NCBI GenBank assembly: GCA_900757205.1
Contig: CAAENA010000063.1
Location: forward strand, 1 to 24,476
DNA length: 24,476 bases
Direction of reading: 5' to 3'
Source: an uncultured Collinsella sp.
GTDB lineage: Bacteria > Actinomycetota > Coriobacteriia > Coriobacteriales > Coriobacteriaceae
Shown: positions 1 through 7,319 of the stretch, piece after piece
Layout: the number at the start of each line of letters is the position of its first letter
Numbering within the stretch: position 1 is the stretch's first letter
Program-made: the position numbers and the translations under genes
Notes under the pieces: generated by a model
Database searches by the model: none
What the model was told of the DNA's origin: nothing
Seen by the model: only the letters and a program-made list of their open reading frames with translations

Positions 1-2
1 AG

Positions 3-3000
3 GATGCAACCGACGATCAGACTCGGCGCGACGGTGTGGGCAAAACTGACGTTAAGGTTGAGACTGCAGAAGATGGCACAAGCGCGTATACCGTACAGGA
101 GCTCGACGTATCCGGTAAAGCTATATCCGAGGAGGGCCAGCTGCCCGACGGCTATCGTTTCCTGGGTTGGTATGAAAACAAGGGAACCGAGGATGCCCCG
201 CTCGAGGTGCGCGTAAGCCGCGACCCCAGCTATACGCTCCCCGCCGATGTCGATTTAACCGCGCCGCATACCTACATCGCCCGCTTTGAGTACCGAGTGG
301 ATTATTACGTTCGGGCTTATACCAACCATGAGTTTACGGACAGCAAGCTACTTTGTTCCGTTTGGAATCGCTATCAAACGCCCTTTGAGGAAAACGTCGG
401 TAGTACCTTCGTGCGTGAAAACGTCGTCCACTGGGGCCCGGAGCATGTTGACCACGGTATAAAGGATAGTTATGAAACGTGTGGCACGCGCTTCACGAAG
501 GAAACCCTTGTCGTGAGTCCCCTTAACGCGTACTCGCACAACGTTAAAAACGATACGGGAGCCGATACTCTAAAAAACCTCTATGCCGATACCGATTTTC
601 CAGGCGCTGCAACGCTAAGCGATACTTGGACTTCGGCTTCGCTGAACGTAACGGTCAAACCGGTGAATGATCGCTATCGCCTGAATTTCTGGACGCTTGA
701 GCGCGATGGTGAATATTGGACATATGTGAAAAATCCCATCGAGAGCATGGTGCGTACAGATAAGAAGTACTACGTTCGCGCGATGATTACCACGGACGTT
801 AATTTCTACAACAAGGGCGATAATGTCGTGAGGACTGCCACGCGGCGCTATGAGAGTAACTTGCTGCAGACCAAGGTGAACGGGGCGGATCCGACGTTCA
901 CGTATTACTACCCGCATGTTAATAAGTCGGTTAAAGTGGCCGAAAAGCCAGAAGATGGTGAGAAGGGATCGTATGAGAGCCCCCTGACCCTCGAAGCTTC
1001 CCCGACCGATGCCGACATGGCCGTGCCGGGCTATAAGTTCCTGGGCTGGATTTCGACCGCCGAGGTTCAGAAGGATTCTGACGTCTGGAAGTATATCTAC
1101 GATGTCGAGGGCGATTCCTTCACCACTTCTGACCCGGATAAGGCCGAACCGTATCTGGTGAAACCAGATTTTAAGGTCACCCAGTGGCAGGATGCCTATC
1201 CGGTGTACGCGAAGTACGATGTTAGGTACACCACCAACCTGTATCGCGCCGGTTTTAAGGGCACGGACAAGGTCAATGTGCCTAGGTACGACATCGATCC
1301 CGTTATCAACGCGGGCACCGACCCTGCTACGGCAACGGTGACCCCTGACGTCACGACTCCGGTTTATAAAGCAGGCGGTGAGCTGTATAAGTTGCAGAAG
1401 GTTGAGATCGAGCTTCCGAATGGCGAAGCTGAAGAGATCGAACCTAACGGCGATAACTCGTATTCCCATCAGGTGGAACCCGGCGGGGCCTATACATTTG
1501 TGGCGTACTATTCGCCGTTGGCGGTCGTGTACCATCTCAATGCCAAAGATGTTGACGGCAAAGTTGCTCAGCAAGGCGATATGCTCGGCAACCTTGATGG
1601 CAGCATCCCGAAGCCCACTTATGACGTCAGCGCTATCGATAGGGATACAGGAGGTGCGTTCAACGCCTTCGTGGGCTGGACGGAAGCCAAGCCGGCACCT
1701 GGCAAGGGCTATGTCGCTTGGTCGGAGGGTATCCGCATGGTGAGTGCTTCTACCGTGGTCAGGGCCCCCATGGAGCTGTACCCGGTCTACCGTCCCAGCC
1801 TGGTTACCGTTCAATCGAACATCGACTCAAATCTCGCGAATCCTGCTCTTGTCCGCGGTCTCGGCCGTACTGATTCCGGCGACCAGATTTCTCTTGAGGT
1901 CAAGGCTGTCAAGGAGGTTGTGGGCATTGACGGCACCAAGTACGACTTTGCCGGCTGGTCGCGCGACTATGATTCCGATGGCAAATACACCCTGTTGACC
2001 GATGACGAGAAGTATCCCCTCGAGGGCAGCGAGCCCTTTGAGAGCGTGACCTACACCGCGGTGTACAAGATCGCGCCGTATAAGGTTCGCTATCACGGTG
2101 TCGACGGGTCGGTCGTCTTTACGGCGACGGTCGACTCGGACGGCGAGCGCGCGACGGGCGCCGGCTTTGTCCATAACGTCGATGTTCCCAAGGTGGATGA
2201 GAGCGGCAACCCGGTCTATGACAACGACGGCAATCCCGAGATGGAGAAAAAGTCCGTGGCATACGACCCGGACGCCCACTCCAAGATCGTCGCGCTGCTC
2301 GATGAACGGGCGGCCAGCGGTGACGTGCGCGAACTCTTCCTGGAGTGGCGATATGTGCCTGACGGTGGCGCTGCGAAGTCTTGGGATGAGTTTAAGGACG
2401 AGTCGGTTAAGGGCGACATGGACCTGTATCCCGTGACGTATCGCGTGGTCGCCAAGGATACATCAGACCCCGAGAACCACGTAACCATGACCACCGCGCA
2501 GCTTAAATGGCTGCTCGATCCCAACGCCGCCAACACAGTCGACAATAGCGCCGACAAAGCACCCTTTAAGGTCTGCTTTGCTGAGCCGTTTATGGGGACG
2601 CAGCTGACTGTTACCGTTAAGCGGGCGAGCTACGGTCCTGATGCGTCCATGACGGAGGAACCCGTTAACGACCAGTATGTCTCGCTCTACAGCTTGGGCT
2701 CGGGTAACGGTTCGTTCGACTTGGCCAACCGCCTGGAGTCCAAGAAGACGGGCGAAGGCAAGCAAGGCGACGGCAATGCCGTGTTCGACTTCGCCAAGAC
2801 CCATGCGCTGACGATCGTCAAAAAGACCACCGATGCCAGCGCCATGGGACAAACGTTCCGCTTTAAGGTGGCACGCAAGGCGTCGGAGGATTCCCCTGCC
2901 GAGACGCGCATGGTCGAGGTGAAAGTTAGCGAGAGGCGCGACGAAGACGGCGAGACCTGGTATGTCGGCAGCGTGCAATTTGCCGCGCCGACGGGCATCT

Positions 3001-3224
3001 ATACCGTCGAGGAAGACACGAATTGGGCATGGCGCTACGAGGGCGAGCTGAGCACGCCGGGCAAGGCGCCCGGTAAATCTGCCGAGCTGACGATTTCGTC
3101 TGCTTCGAGCGCGGGCGATGCGGTGGTGACGTGCGTCAACACGCGCGCGAATGACAAATGGGTCGATGGTGGCTCGCGTGCCAGGAATGTTTGGAAAAAC
3201 GGCACGCTGAAGAAGGAGGACTAG
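3..3224 (+). CDS. Large repeat-rich secreted surface protein (InlB-type repeats), 5' end missing
   Basis: The reading frame is open from base 3, so the true start and any signal peptide lie off the left edge; 1073 residues are visible. The protein carries repeated aromatic-glycine-tryptophan blocks of the Listeria-Bacteroides/InlB B-repeat kind: YRFLGW near residue 55, YKFLGW near 345, FVGW near 555, FAGW near 650 and a degenerate FLEW near 780. They alternate with Tyr-rich beta segments such as YPVYAKY. The C-terminal ~130 residues (ALTIVKKTTDAS...GIYTVEEDTNW...VVTCVNTR) resemble a CnaB/SpaA-like beta-sandwich. No LPXTG and no C-terminal membrane helix follow; the protein ends NDKWVDGGSRARNVW plus a short charged tail. 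It is the first visible gene of a tight operon, with one base between its stop and the next start, and the next gene's ribosome site (AAGGAGG) lies inside its last codons. Family knowledge suggests an adhesin or matrix scaffold; the exact role is inference. Confidence 0.85.
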   Translation, partial: DATDDQTRRDGVGKTDVKVETAEDGTSAYTVQELDVSGKAISEEGQLPDGYRFLGWYENKGTEDAPLEVRVSRDPSYTLPADVDLTAPHTYIARFEYRVDYYVRAYTNHEFTDSKLLCSVWNRYQTPFEENVGSTFVRENVVHWGPEHVDHGIKDSYETCGTRFTKETLVVSPLNAYSHNVKNDTGADTLKNLYADTDFPGAATLSDTWTSASLNVTVKPVNDRYRLNFWTLERDGEYWTYVKNPIESMVRTDKKYYVRAMITTDVNFYNKGDNVVRTATRRYESNLLQTKVNGADPTFTYYYPHVNKSVKVAEKPEDGEKGSYESPLTLEASPTDADMAVPGYKFLGWISTAEVQKDSDVWKYIYDVEGDSFTTSDPDKAEPYLVKPDFKVTQWQDAYPVYAKYDVRYTTNLYRAGFKGTDKVNVPRYDIDPVINAGTDPATATVTPDVTTPVYKAGGELYKLQKVEIELPNGEAEEIEPNGDNSYSHQVEPGGAYTFVAYYSPLAVVYHLNAKDVDGKVAQQGDMLGNLDGSIPKPTYDVSAIDRDTGGAFNAFVGWTEAKPAPGKGYVAWSEGIRMVSASTVVRAPMELYPVYRPSLVTVQSNIDSNLANPALVRGLGRTDSGDQISLEVKAVKEVVGIDGTKYDFAGWSRDYDSDGKYTLLTDDEKYPLEGSEPFESVTYTAVYKIAPYKVRYHGVDGSVVFTATVDSDGERATGAGFVHNVDVPKVDESGNPVYDNDGNPEMEKKSVAYDPDAHSKIVALLDERAASGDVRELFLEWRYVPDGGAAKSWDEFKDESVKGDMDLYPVTYRVVAKDTSDPENHVTMTTAQLKWLLDPNAANTVDNSADKAPFKVCFAEPFMGTQLTVTVKRASYGPDASMTEEPVNDQYVSLYSLGSGNGSFDLANRLESKKTGEGKQGDGNAVFDFAKTHALTIVKKTTDASAMGQTFRFKVARKASEDSPAETRMVEVKVSERRDEDGETWYVGSVQFAAPTGIYTVEEDTNWAWRYEGELSTPGKAPGKSAELTISSASSAGDAVVTCVNTRANDKWVDGGSRARNVWKNGTLKKED

Positions 3225-3225
3225 G

Positions 3226-3795
3226 ATGACTAAGCGCAAGCAAATCGTCGCCCTCCTTGTTGGCGTTCTCCTGTTGGCTGGCGCTGCCGGTACCTTTGCG
3301 TGGCTTTCGGTTACGGGCGTGCTGGTCAACGAGTTTGGTTTTGGTTCGGTGGCACCTTCGGTGGATGAGAACCTCAATGACAACGTGAAGAGCGACGTCA
3401 CGATTGCAAACAAGGGCTCGGCCCCGGCATACCTGCGTGTTGCGGTGGATATCTACTGGCAGGACCAGAATGGCGCGCGCCTGTGGGATGAACCAGTTGC
3501 CGGCACCGACTACGTCATTGCGTGGGGCAGTGTGTCCAAGGCATCTGCTTCTAACACCGCCTCGTCTTGGGTTGTCGCGTCCGACGGGTACTACTACTGG
3601 ACGTCTCCCGTTGCTCCGATGGGCAAAACCGATGTGCTCATCAAGAGCGTGACTGAGAGGAAGGCAGATGGGAAGAACCTGGTCGTTGACATTTCGACCC
3701 AGGCAATTCAATCCGCGCCCGGCGATGCAGCTGCAGAGACATGGGGCTGTGCAGTCAAGGATGGCGTGCTGGTGCCGCCGCATGGAGGTGCGTAA
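3226..3795 (+). CDS. SipW-dependent TasA/camelysin-like biofilm matrix protein
   Basis: This 189-residue protein starts one base after the upstream stop, with AAGGAGG just before it. Its N-terminus has basic residues (MTKRKQ), a hydrophobic core LLVGVLLLAGAAG and the ending TFAWLS. This is the pattern of signal peptides cut by the SipW signal peptidase in the TasA/CalY (camelysin) group. The mature part begins with NEFGFGSV and carries TIANKGSAPAYLRVAVDIYW, the usual beta-sandwich segment ('nkG..paylRv') of that group. In Firmicutes such proteins assemble into extracellular matrix fibres, or were once classed as M73 peptidases; no catalytic motif is visible here. Its place between a giant surface protein and a small anchored protein suggests a fibre subunit or cap. 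No sipW is in the window; it would be expected upstream of the left edge. Polymerisation is inference. Confidence 0.8.
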   Translation: MTKRKQIVALLVGVLLLAGAAGTFAWLSVTGVLVNEFGFGSVAPSVDENLNDNVKSDVTIANKGSAPAYLRVAVDIYWQDQNGARLWDEPVAGTDYVIAWGSVSKASASNTASSWVVASDGYYYWTSPVAPMGKTDVLIKSVTERKADGKNLVVDISTQAIQSAPGDAAAETWGCAVKDGVLVPPHGGA

Positions 3796-3797
3796 GT

Positions 3798-4496
3798 ATG
3801 GCCTCTCCGATTCGTAAAGACGTTGCGTGTTTCTTGCATTGCGTGATGGCGGCAATCGTCTGCCTTATCGCGCTCGCCGTTCCTGCACGTGCGTTTGCTG
3901 ACATTCCCACGATTGCCTATGACGGAAATGCACGCCAGCTAACGGTATCGGGAGCGACGGACTCCTCGGGGGAGCCCGATCTGTTTCCAGCCTTTAAAGA
4001 TCTAATGCCCGGCGATGTACGCGAGCAACAGATTGGGGTTCGTGCCACGGGTGTAAAGTCCCAGGTACGTGTGTTTGTGCGGGCTGTTGTCGATCACGAG
4101 ACGGCACATATGCTGTCTCCCACTACCTTAACGGCGACTGTGGGCGATGCCTCTGCAGGTTGGCTCCAGACAGGAACACCGGGCAGCGTGTTCGCCTATC
4201 CCACGGAAATCGCCACGTTTACGAGCGATGGCAGCACGGTGCTTAATCTGCAGCTAAGCGTTCCGACGTCGGTGGGCAACGAGCTTGCCGATGCAAACAA
4301 GACCATTCGCTGGGAAATCACCGCCGAGGACGATGGCGAGAAGATCCCCGTGCAGTCTGCTGGCAGAAAGAAGCCCGGCTTGCTTGGTCTGGTGGCAACA
4401 GGCGACAACACGCTCACGTTGCTTTTGGTGTTGCTGACGCTTGCAATCATCGCATTTATAGCCGCGCTTCTTTTGTCCCGGAGGGATAAGTACTAG
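3798..4496 (+). CDS. Small secreted/cell-wall protein with degenerate sortase signal LVATG
   Basis: The ATG at 3798 is chosen because GGAGGTG lies 7-8 bases upstream and the previous stop ends at 3795; the frame is open further upstream but overlaps the preceding gene. The product has 232 residues. An N-terminal signal peptide is visible: basic MASPIRKD, hydrophobic VMAAIVCLIALAV, and a likely signal-peptidase site after ARAFA. The middle part (PAFKDLMPGDVREQQIGVRA) resembles beta domains found beside TasA-like proteins. The C-terminus has LVATGDNT, a hydrophobic helix LTLLLVLLTLAIIAFIAALLL and the tail SRRDKY. This is the architecture of a sortase signal, but with Val where LPXTG has Pro. 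It is the last gene of the operon, 45 bases before a terminator repeat. It could be wall-attached or simply membrane-anchored; both fit. No family name can be given with confidence. Confidence 0.8.
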   Translation: MASPIRKDVACFLHCVMAAIVCLIALAVPARAFADIPTIAYDGNARQLTVSGATDSSGEPDLFPAFKDLMPGDVREQQIGVRATGVKSQVRVFVRAVVDHETAHMLSPTTLTATVGDASAGWLQTGTPGSVFAYPTEIATFTSDGSTVLNLQLSVPTSVGNELADANKTIRWEITAEDDGEKIPVQSAGRKKPGLLGLVATGDNTLTLLLVLLTLAIIAFIAALLLSRRDKY

Positions 4497-4540
4497 GTCC
4501 ATCTTCTAAACGCAACGCCCTCCCGGGCGGCTGGCACGAA

Positions 4541-4597
4541 GTTCCCTGCTCTACAGTCCTGCGCAAGACGAAGGCCACATGACGTGGCCTTCGTCTT
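4541..4597 (+). repeat. Terminator-bearing intergenic repeat, copy 1 (+ orientation)
   Basis: This ~57-bp unit begins GTTCCCTGCTC, continues ACAGTCCTGCGCAAGACG and ends in a perfect hairpin. A second copy lies at 4695-4751 in opposite orientation. By hand alignment about 50 of 57 positions agree; the differences include a one-base indel near the start and changes in the loop and stem bases. Each copy sits 45-55 bases after the stop of one of the two convergent genes, in that gene's own reading direction, so it behaves like a portable transcription end. Confidence 0.75.
4565..4597 (+). terminator. Intrinsic terminator of the surface-protein operon
   Basis: AAGACGAAGGCCAC (4565-4578) pairs perfectly with GTGGCCTTCGTCTT (4584-4597) over 14 bp around a five-base loop, followed by the A/T-rich ATATAT. 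It lies 69 bases after the stop at 4496. The U-tract is short, so part of the termination may depend on the stem strength. Confidence 0.75.
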
Positions 4598-4647
4598 ATA
4601 TATGTTCAGCGGATGCCCCCATGACAAGCCGTGCTCCAACAACAAGG

Positions 4648-4777
4648 CGTCTGTCCGGGCGGAGGCATATAAGGTTCATCGCGAGTTCCGCACGCAAAGG
4701 AGGCCACTTAATGTGGCCTCCGTCTTGCGCAGGACTGTCCGAGCAGGGAACCTTATATGCCTCCACCCGGACAGACG
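4648..4777. repeat. 130-bp element with 30-bp inverted repeats (1 mismatch)
   Basis: The arm at 4648-4677 (CGTCTGTCCGGG...AAGGTTC) is complementary to 4748-4777 at 29 of 30 positions. The 70-base interior holds most of terminator-repeat copy 2. The right arm overlaps the end of that copy by four bases. As RNA, this pairing would cross the pairing between repeat copies 1 and 2, so the two folds compete or form a pseudoknot. The length and terminal repeats would fit a MITE-like element, but no target-site duplication is visible and no transposase is nearby. Confidence 0.7.
4695..4751 (-). repeat. Terminator-bearing intergenic repeat, copy 2 (- orientation), ends the LTA-synthase gene
   Basis: Read on the minus strand it begins GTTCCCTGCTC, then ACAGTCCTGCGCAAGACG, like copy 1. 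Its hairpin is GGAGGCCAC (4699-4707) with GTGGCCTCC (4713-4721), 9 bp around TTAAT. On the minus strand it is followed by TTTGC. It lies 54 bases downstream of the stop of the minus-strand LTA-synthase gene and is its probable terminator. Confidence 0.7.
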
Positions 4778-4804
4778 TTTCAGTTATGAACTCGCAGCTA
4801 GTCG

Positions 4805-7105
4805 CTATTTGATCTTGGTCGTGCCCGGCGCCAGGTTGGGGTCGGTCTCGTTGGCCTCGGTCTGGAAGTGCTCGGTGTAGACGTTCTTGCCGTCGCGGAA
4901 CATCTCGTAATACTGCATCTTGGCGTAATCCTCGCGCGCCTTGGTGGCGGCTGCGGCAGCGGCGTCGTCACCGGTGACGTTGGAGGAGAGCGCCCAGCGC
5001 AGGCTGGCGTCCTCGTAGCCCACGGAGTTGATGGCGGGCAGCGACTCGCGCAGCGTCATATGCGCTTTCTGGTAGTCGGTCAGCGGTGCGCCGATCAGCT
5101 GCATGAGCTGGGTGGACAGGTAGTTGGTGGACAGGTCGTCGGTCTCACTCGTCTGGTCGCAACCGGCAACGTCGTAGTTAGCCCAAATGATGTAGTCGGT
5201 CTGCCACAGGCGTTCCTGGTGCGTGGCATCATCCTCGCCGGTAAACCACTTGTCGTTGAACTTGGACGGGAAGAACGGCTGATGGTCGCCCCAGAACACC
5301 ACGACCACTTTGCGGTCGAGCTTGCTCAGGGCGTTGAGGAAGTAGCGCAGCGCCTGGTCGGACTGCTCGATGCACGAGACATACTCGTCGACATCGGAGA
5401 GCGTACCGTCCTCGACGGTCTTGGCGTCCAGATCGGTCGTGTCGATGTTGAGGTGCATCTGCTTATCTGCTGGCAGCAGGCCCGTGTCGTAGCCCGAGTG
5501 GTTCTGCATGGTCACATCGAAGATGAACTGCGGGTCGGCGTTCTGGTCGAGCAGCTCCAGAATCTTGTCGTAGGTAGCCTGGTCGGTCACCATGCCGCGC
5601 AGGGTATCGGCGCCCTGGAAATCGTTGATGGACAGGAACTGGTCAAAGCCAAAGTCCTTATAGACGTTCTCGCGGTTCCAGTTGGTGGCGTGGTTGGGGT
5701 GCATGGCCGTGGTGGAATAGCCGAGCGATTTGAACTGCTCTGCCAGGTTCCCGGTCGTCTCCATGTTGTAGATGGTGTAGGGGTACACGCCCGAACCCAG
5801 GTTGGCCATGGAGTTGCCGGTCATAAACTCAAACTCGGTATTGGCGGTGCCGCCGCCGTAGGCACTCACGTAGAGCTTGCCGCGGCTGAGGCAGTTGGAC
5901 AGGTTCTTAAAGTACTGCGGGCCCTCGTAGCCGGCGCGCATGTTCTGGTAGATGGACAGGTCCGAGAAGGTCTCGTTCATGATGGCGATGACCGTGGGCT
6001 TCTCGCTGTCGAACTGCTCCTGGGCGGCGGCGCGCTCGTCGCTCTTGGCCGCGTCGGACTTGTCGTAGGCCTTGGCGTACTTTTTGAGCGTGGCCTTGGC
6101 ATCGTCGACGGAGTAGTCGGCGGGTTTGGGCGGCTTGATGGACTGCGCCGCACTAATAAAGGCAGGCAGATAGCCCTCGCGCCAGTAGCTCTCGAGCGGG
6201 CGCCAGGTGTAGACGGTGATGCCGAGGGTGTTGTAGTAGTCGATGAGCGTGACATGCGCGGTCACGCCGCCCAGGCACAGCACCGCCACGAGCAGGTTGG
6301 TGAGCAGCATGCGCTTGGCGTTGGCGGCGCCCTTCTGACGGTGCGGTGCCACCAGGCCGGCGTACTCGCATAGCAGCATGGCGATGGCGGTAAAGCCCAT
6401 GGACAGCACGCAGAACAGCGATATGGAGAAGGTGTAGCCGTTGCCGGCGACCGCGGCGGCGGTGGAGATGGCCGAAAGGTCGCCCGGCTGGATGGGCATG
6501 GATTTAAACGTGATGACGAAGAACTCGGCAATGCCCAGGACAAAGAGGGCAAAGGCCAGGACTGCGGGGGCTGCGCCGTGGCGCTGGAATAGGAAGAACA
6601 AGCCGACCATGAGCACGGTGATGATGGCCCACTCGAGCAGGATGCACAGGGGGTAGACCCAGGTAAAGTCGTGGTTGGACGAGACCTCCATGCCCAGCAG
6701 CGCAAAGACGCCGGCGAGCAGCAGGCACAGGACGGCGGCGACGAGCGGTTTGCCCACAAAGGCGCCGCGCAGGCGGGCGAGCTTGCCAGTGGGGGCGGGA
6801 GCGTCGGCCGAGGCGAACGCAAAGACGCGCGGTGCGATGCGGTCGCGGGCGATGCTTGCCCAAGCGCATCCGGTGAGGATGGCATTGGTCAGGATGAGCA
6901 TCACAAAGGCGAGCGGCTCGTTTTGGGCGACGAGGCCAATGGCGCCCCAAATGGTCAAAAAGAGCTGGAACAGGCCGAAGGCGACGCTCCACCCAAGAGC
7001 GCTTTTGGCAACGGTGCCCGACTTTGCGCAAATGGCCTTGGCCTCGCGCAAGACAAGGTAGACGGTCGCCGCAAGACCGACGAGCGAGATGGCGGCAGCG
7101 AACAT
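4805..7105 (-). CDS. LTA synthase family sulfatase-fold membrane protein (phosphoglycerol transferase)
   Basis: The product has 766 residues from the ATG at 7105, chosen because AGGAG lies 7 bases upstream; a GTG 15 bases earlier would overlap that site. The N-terminal ~330 residues contain several hydrophobic membrane segments. The extracytoplasmic C-terminal part is a sulfatase-fold domain of the LtaS/OpgB group: TVIAIMNETFSDLS near residue 370 (metal-binding Glu), GGGTANTEFEF near 415 (Thr of the catalytic nucleophile motif) and FWGDHQPFFP near 605 (Asp-His metal ligands). Such enzymes move glycerol-phosphate from phosphatidylglycerol onto a glycolipid or glycan to build lipoteichoic acid or a related polymer outside the membrane. 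It is monocistronic, ends in an inverted terminator repeat, and is divergent from the nitroreductase gene. Which polymer it makes cannot be told from sequence. Confidence 0.88.
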   Translation of the reverse strand: MFAAAISLVGLAATVYLVLREAKAICAKSGTVAKSALGWSVAFGLFQLFLTIWGAIGLVAQNEPLAFVMLILTNAILTGCAWASIARDRIAPRVFAFASADAPAPTGKLARLRGAFVGKPLVAAVLCLLLAGVFALLGMEVSSNHDFTWVYPLCILLEWAIITVLMVGLFFLFQRHGAAPAVLAFALFVLGIAEFFVITFKSMPIQPGDLSAISTAAAVAGNGYTFSISLFCVLSMGFTAIAMLLCEYAGLVAPHRQKGAANAKRMLLTNLLVAVLCLGGVTAHVTLIDYYNTLGITVYTWRPLESYWREGYLPAFISAAQSIKPPKPADYSVDDAKATLKKYAKAYDKSDAAKSDERAAAQEQFDSEKPTVIAIMNETFSDLSIYQNMRAGYEGPQYFKNLSNCLSRGKLYVSAYGGGTANTEFEFMTGNSMANLGSGVYPYTIYNMETTGNLAEQFKSLGYSTTAMHPNHATNWNRENVYKDFGFDQFLSINDFQGADTLRGMVTDQATYDKILELLDQNADPQFIFDVTMQNHSGYDTGLLPADKQMHLNIDTTDLDAKTVEDGTLSDVDEYVSCIEQSDQALRYFLNALSKLDRKVVVVFWGDHQPFFPSKFNDKWFTGEDDATHQERLWQTDYIIWANYDVAGCDQTSETDDLSTNYLSTQLMQLIGAPLTDYQKAHMTLRESLPAINSVGYEDASLRWALSSNVTGDDAAAAAATKAREDYAKMQYYEMFRDGKNVYTEHFQTEANETDPNLAPGTTKIK

Positions 7106-7169
7106 GCTGAGACTCCTCACAAACTTAAAACCTACGAAAGCGGGGATTTACCCGATTGTTACCAAGATA

Positions 7170-7193
7170 TGCGCAGCAATTGGTGGCTGCGCA
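7170..7193. other. 8-bp perfect inverted repeat in the divergent intergenic region
   Basis: TGCGCAGC (7170-7177) and GCTGCGCA (7186-7193) flank eight bases, 65 bases upstream of the LTA-synthase start and 127 upstream of the nitroreductase start. The dyad could be an operator shared by the two divergent genes; nothing else in the 214-base gap is clear. A weak GATAAT at 7257-7262 may be a -10 box for the nitroreductase gene. Confidence 0.35.
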
Positions 7194-7319
7194 CAACAAC
7201 CAGCCATATTAACGCGCACGTGTGGCGGTGTGGCGCAATGTAGTGGCGACCTGCGCGATAATGGACGGGAATTACACGGAAACGTAAAGGCTTCTTAAAG
7301 AAATGGCGAGGGTAGGGCG

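Noticed and set aside
615..1814. Minus-strand open frame antisense to the large surface protein
   Set aside because: No ribosome site, no motif, and the sense frame shows regular InlB-type repeats.
4579..4880. Small + strand ORFs in the gap between the convergent genes
   Set aside because: They run through the terminator hairpins and inverted repeats and into the LTA-synthase gene, with no ribosome site.
4868..6373. Long + strand open frame antisense to the LTA-synthase gene
   Set aside because: Low-complexity Val/Gly/Leu/His-rich translation typical of the reverse complement of a high-GC gene; the sense gene carries clear catalytic motifs.
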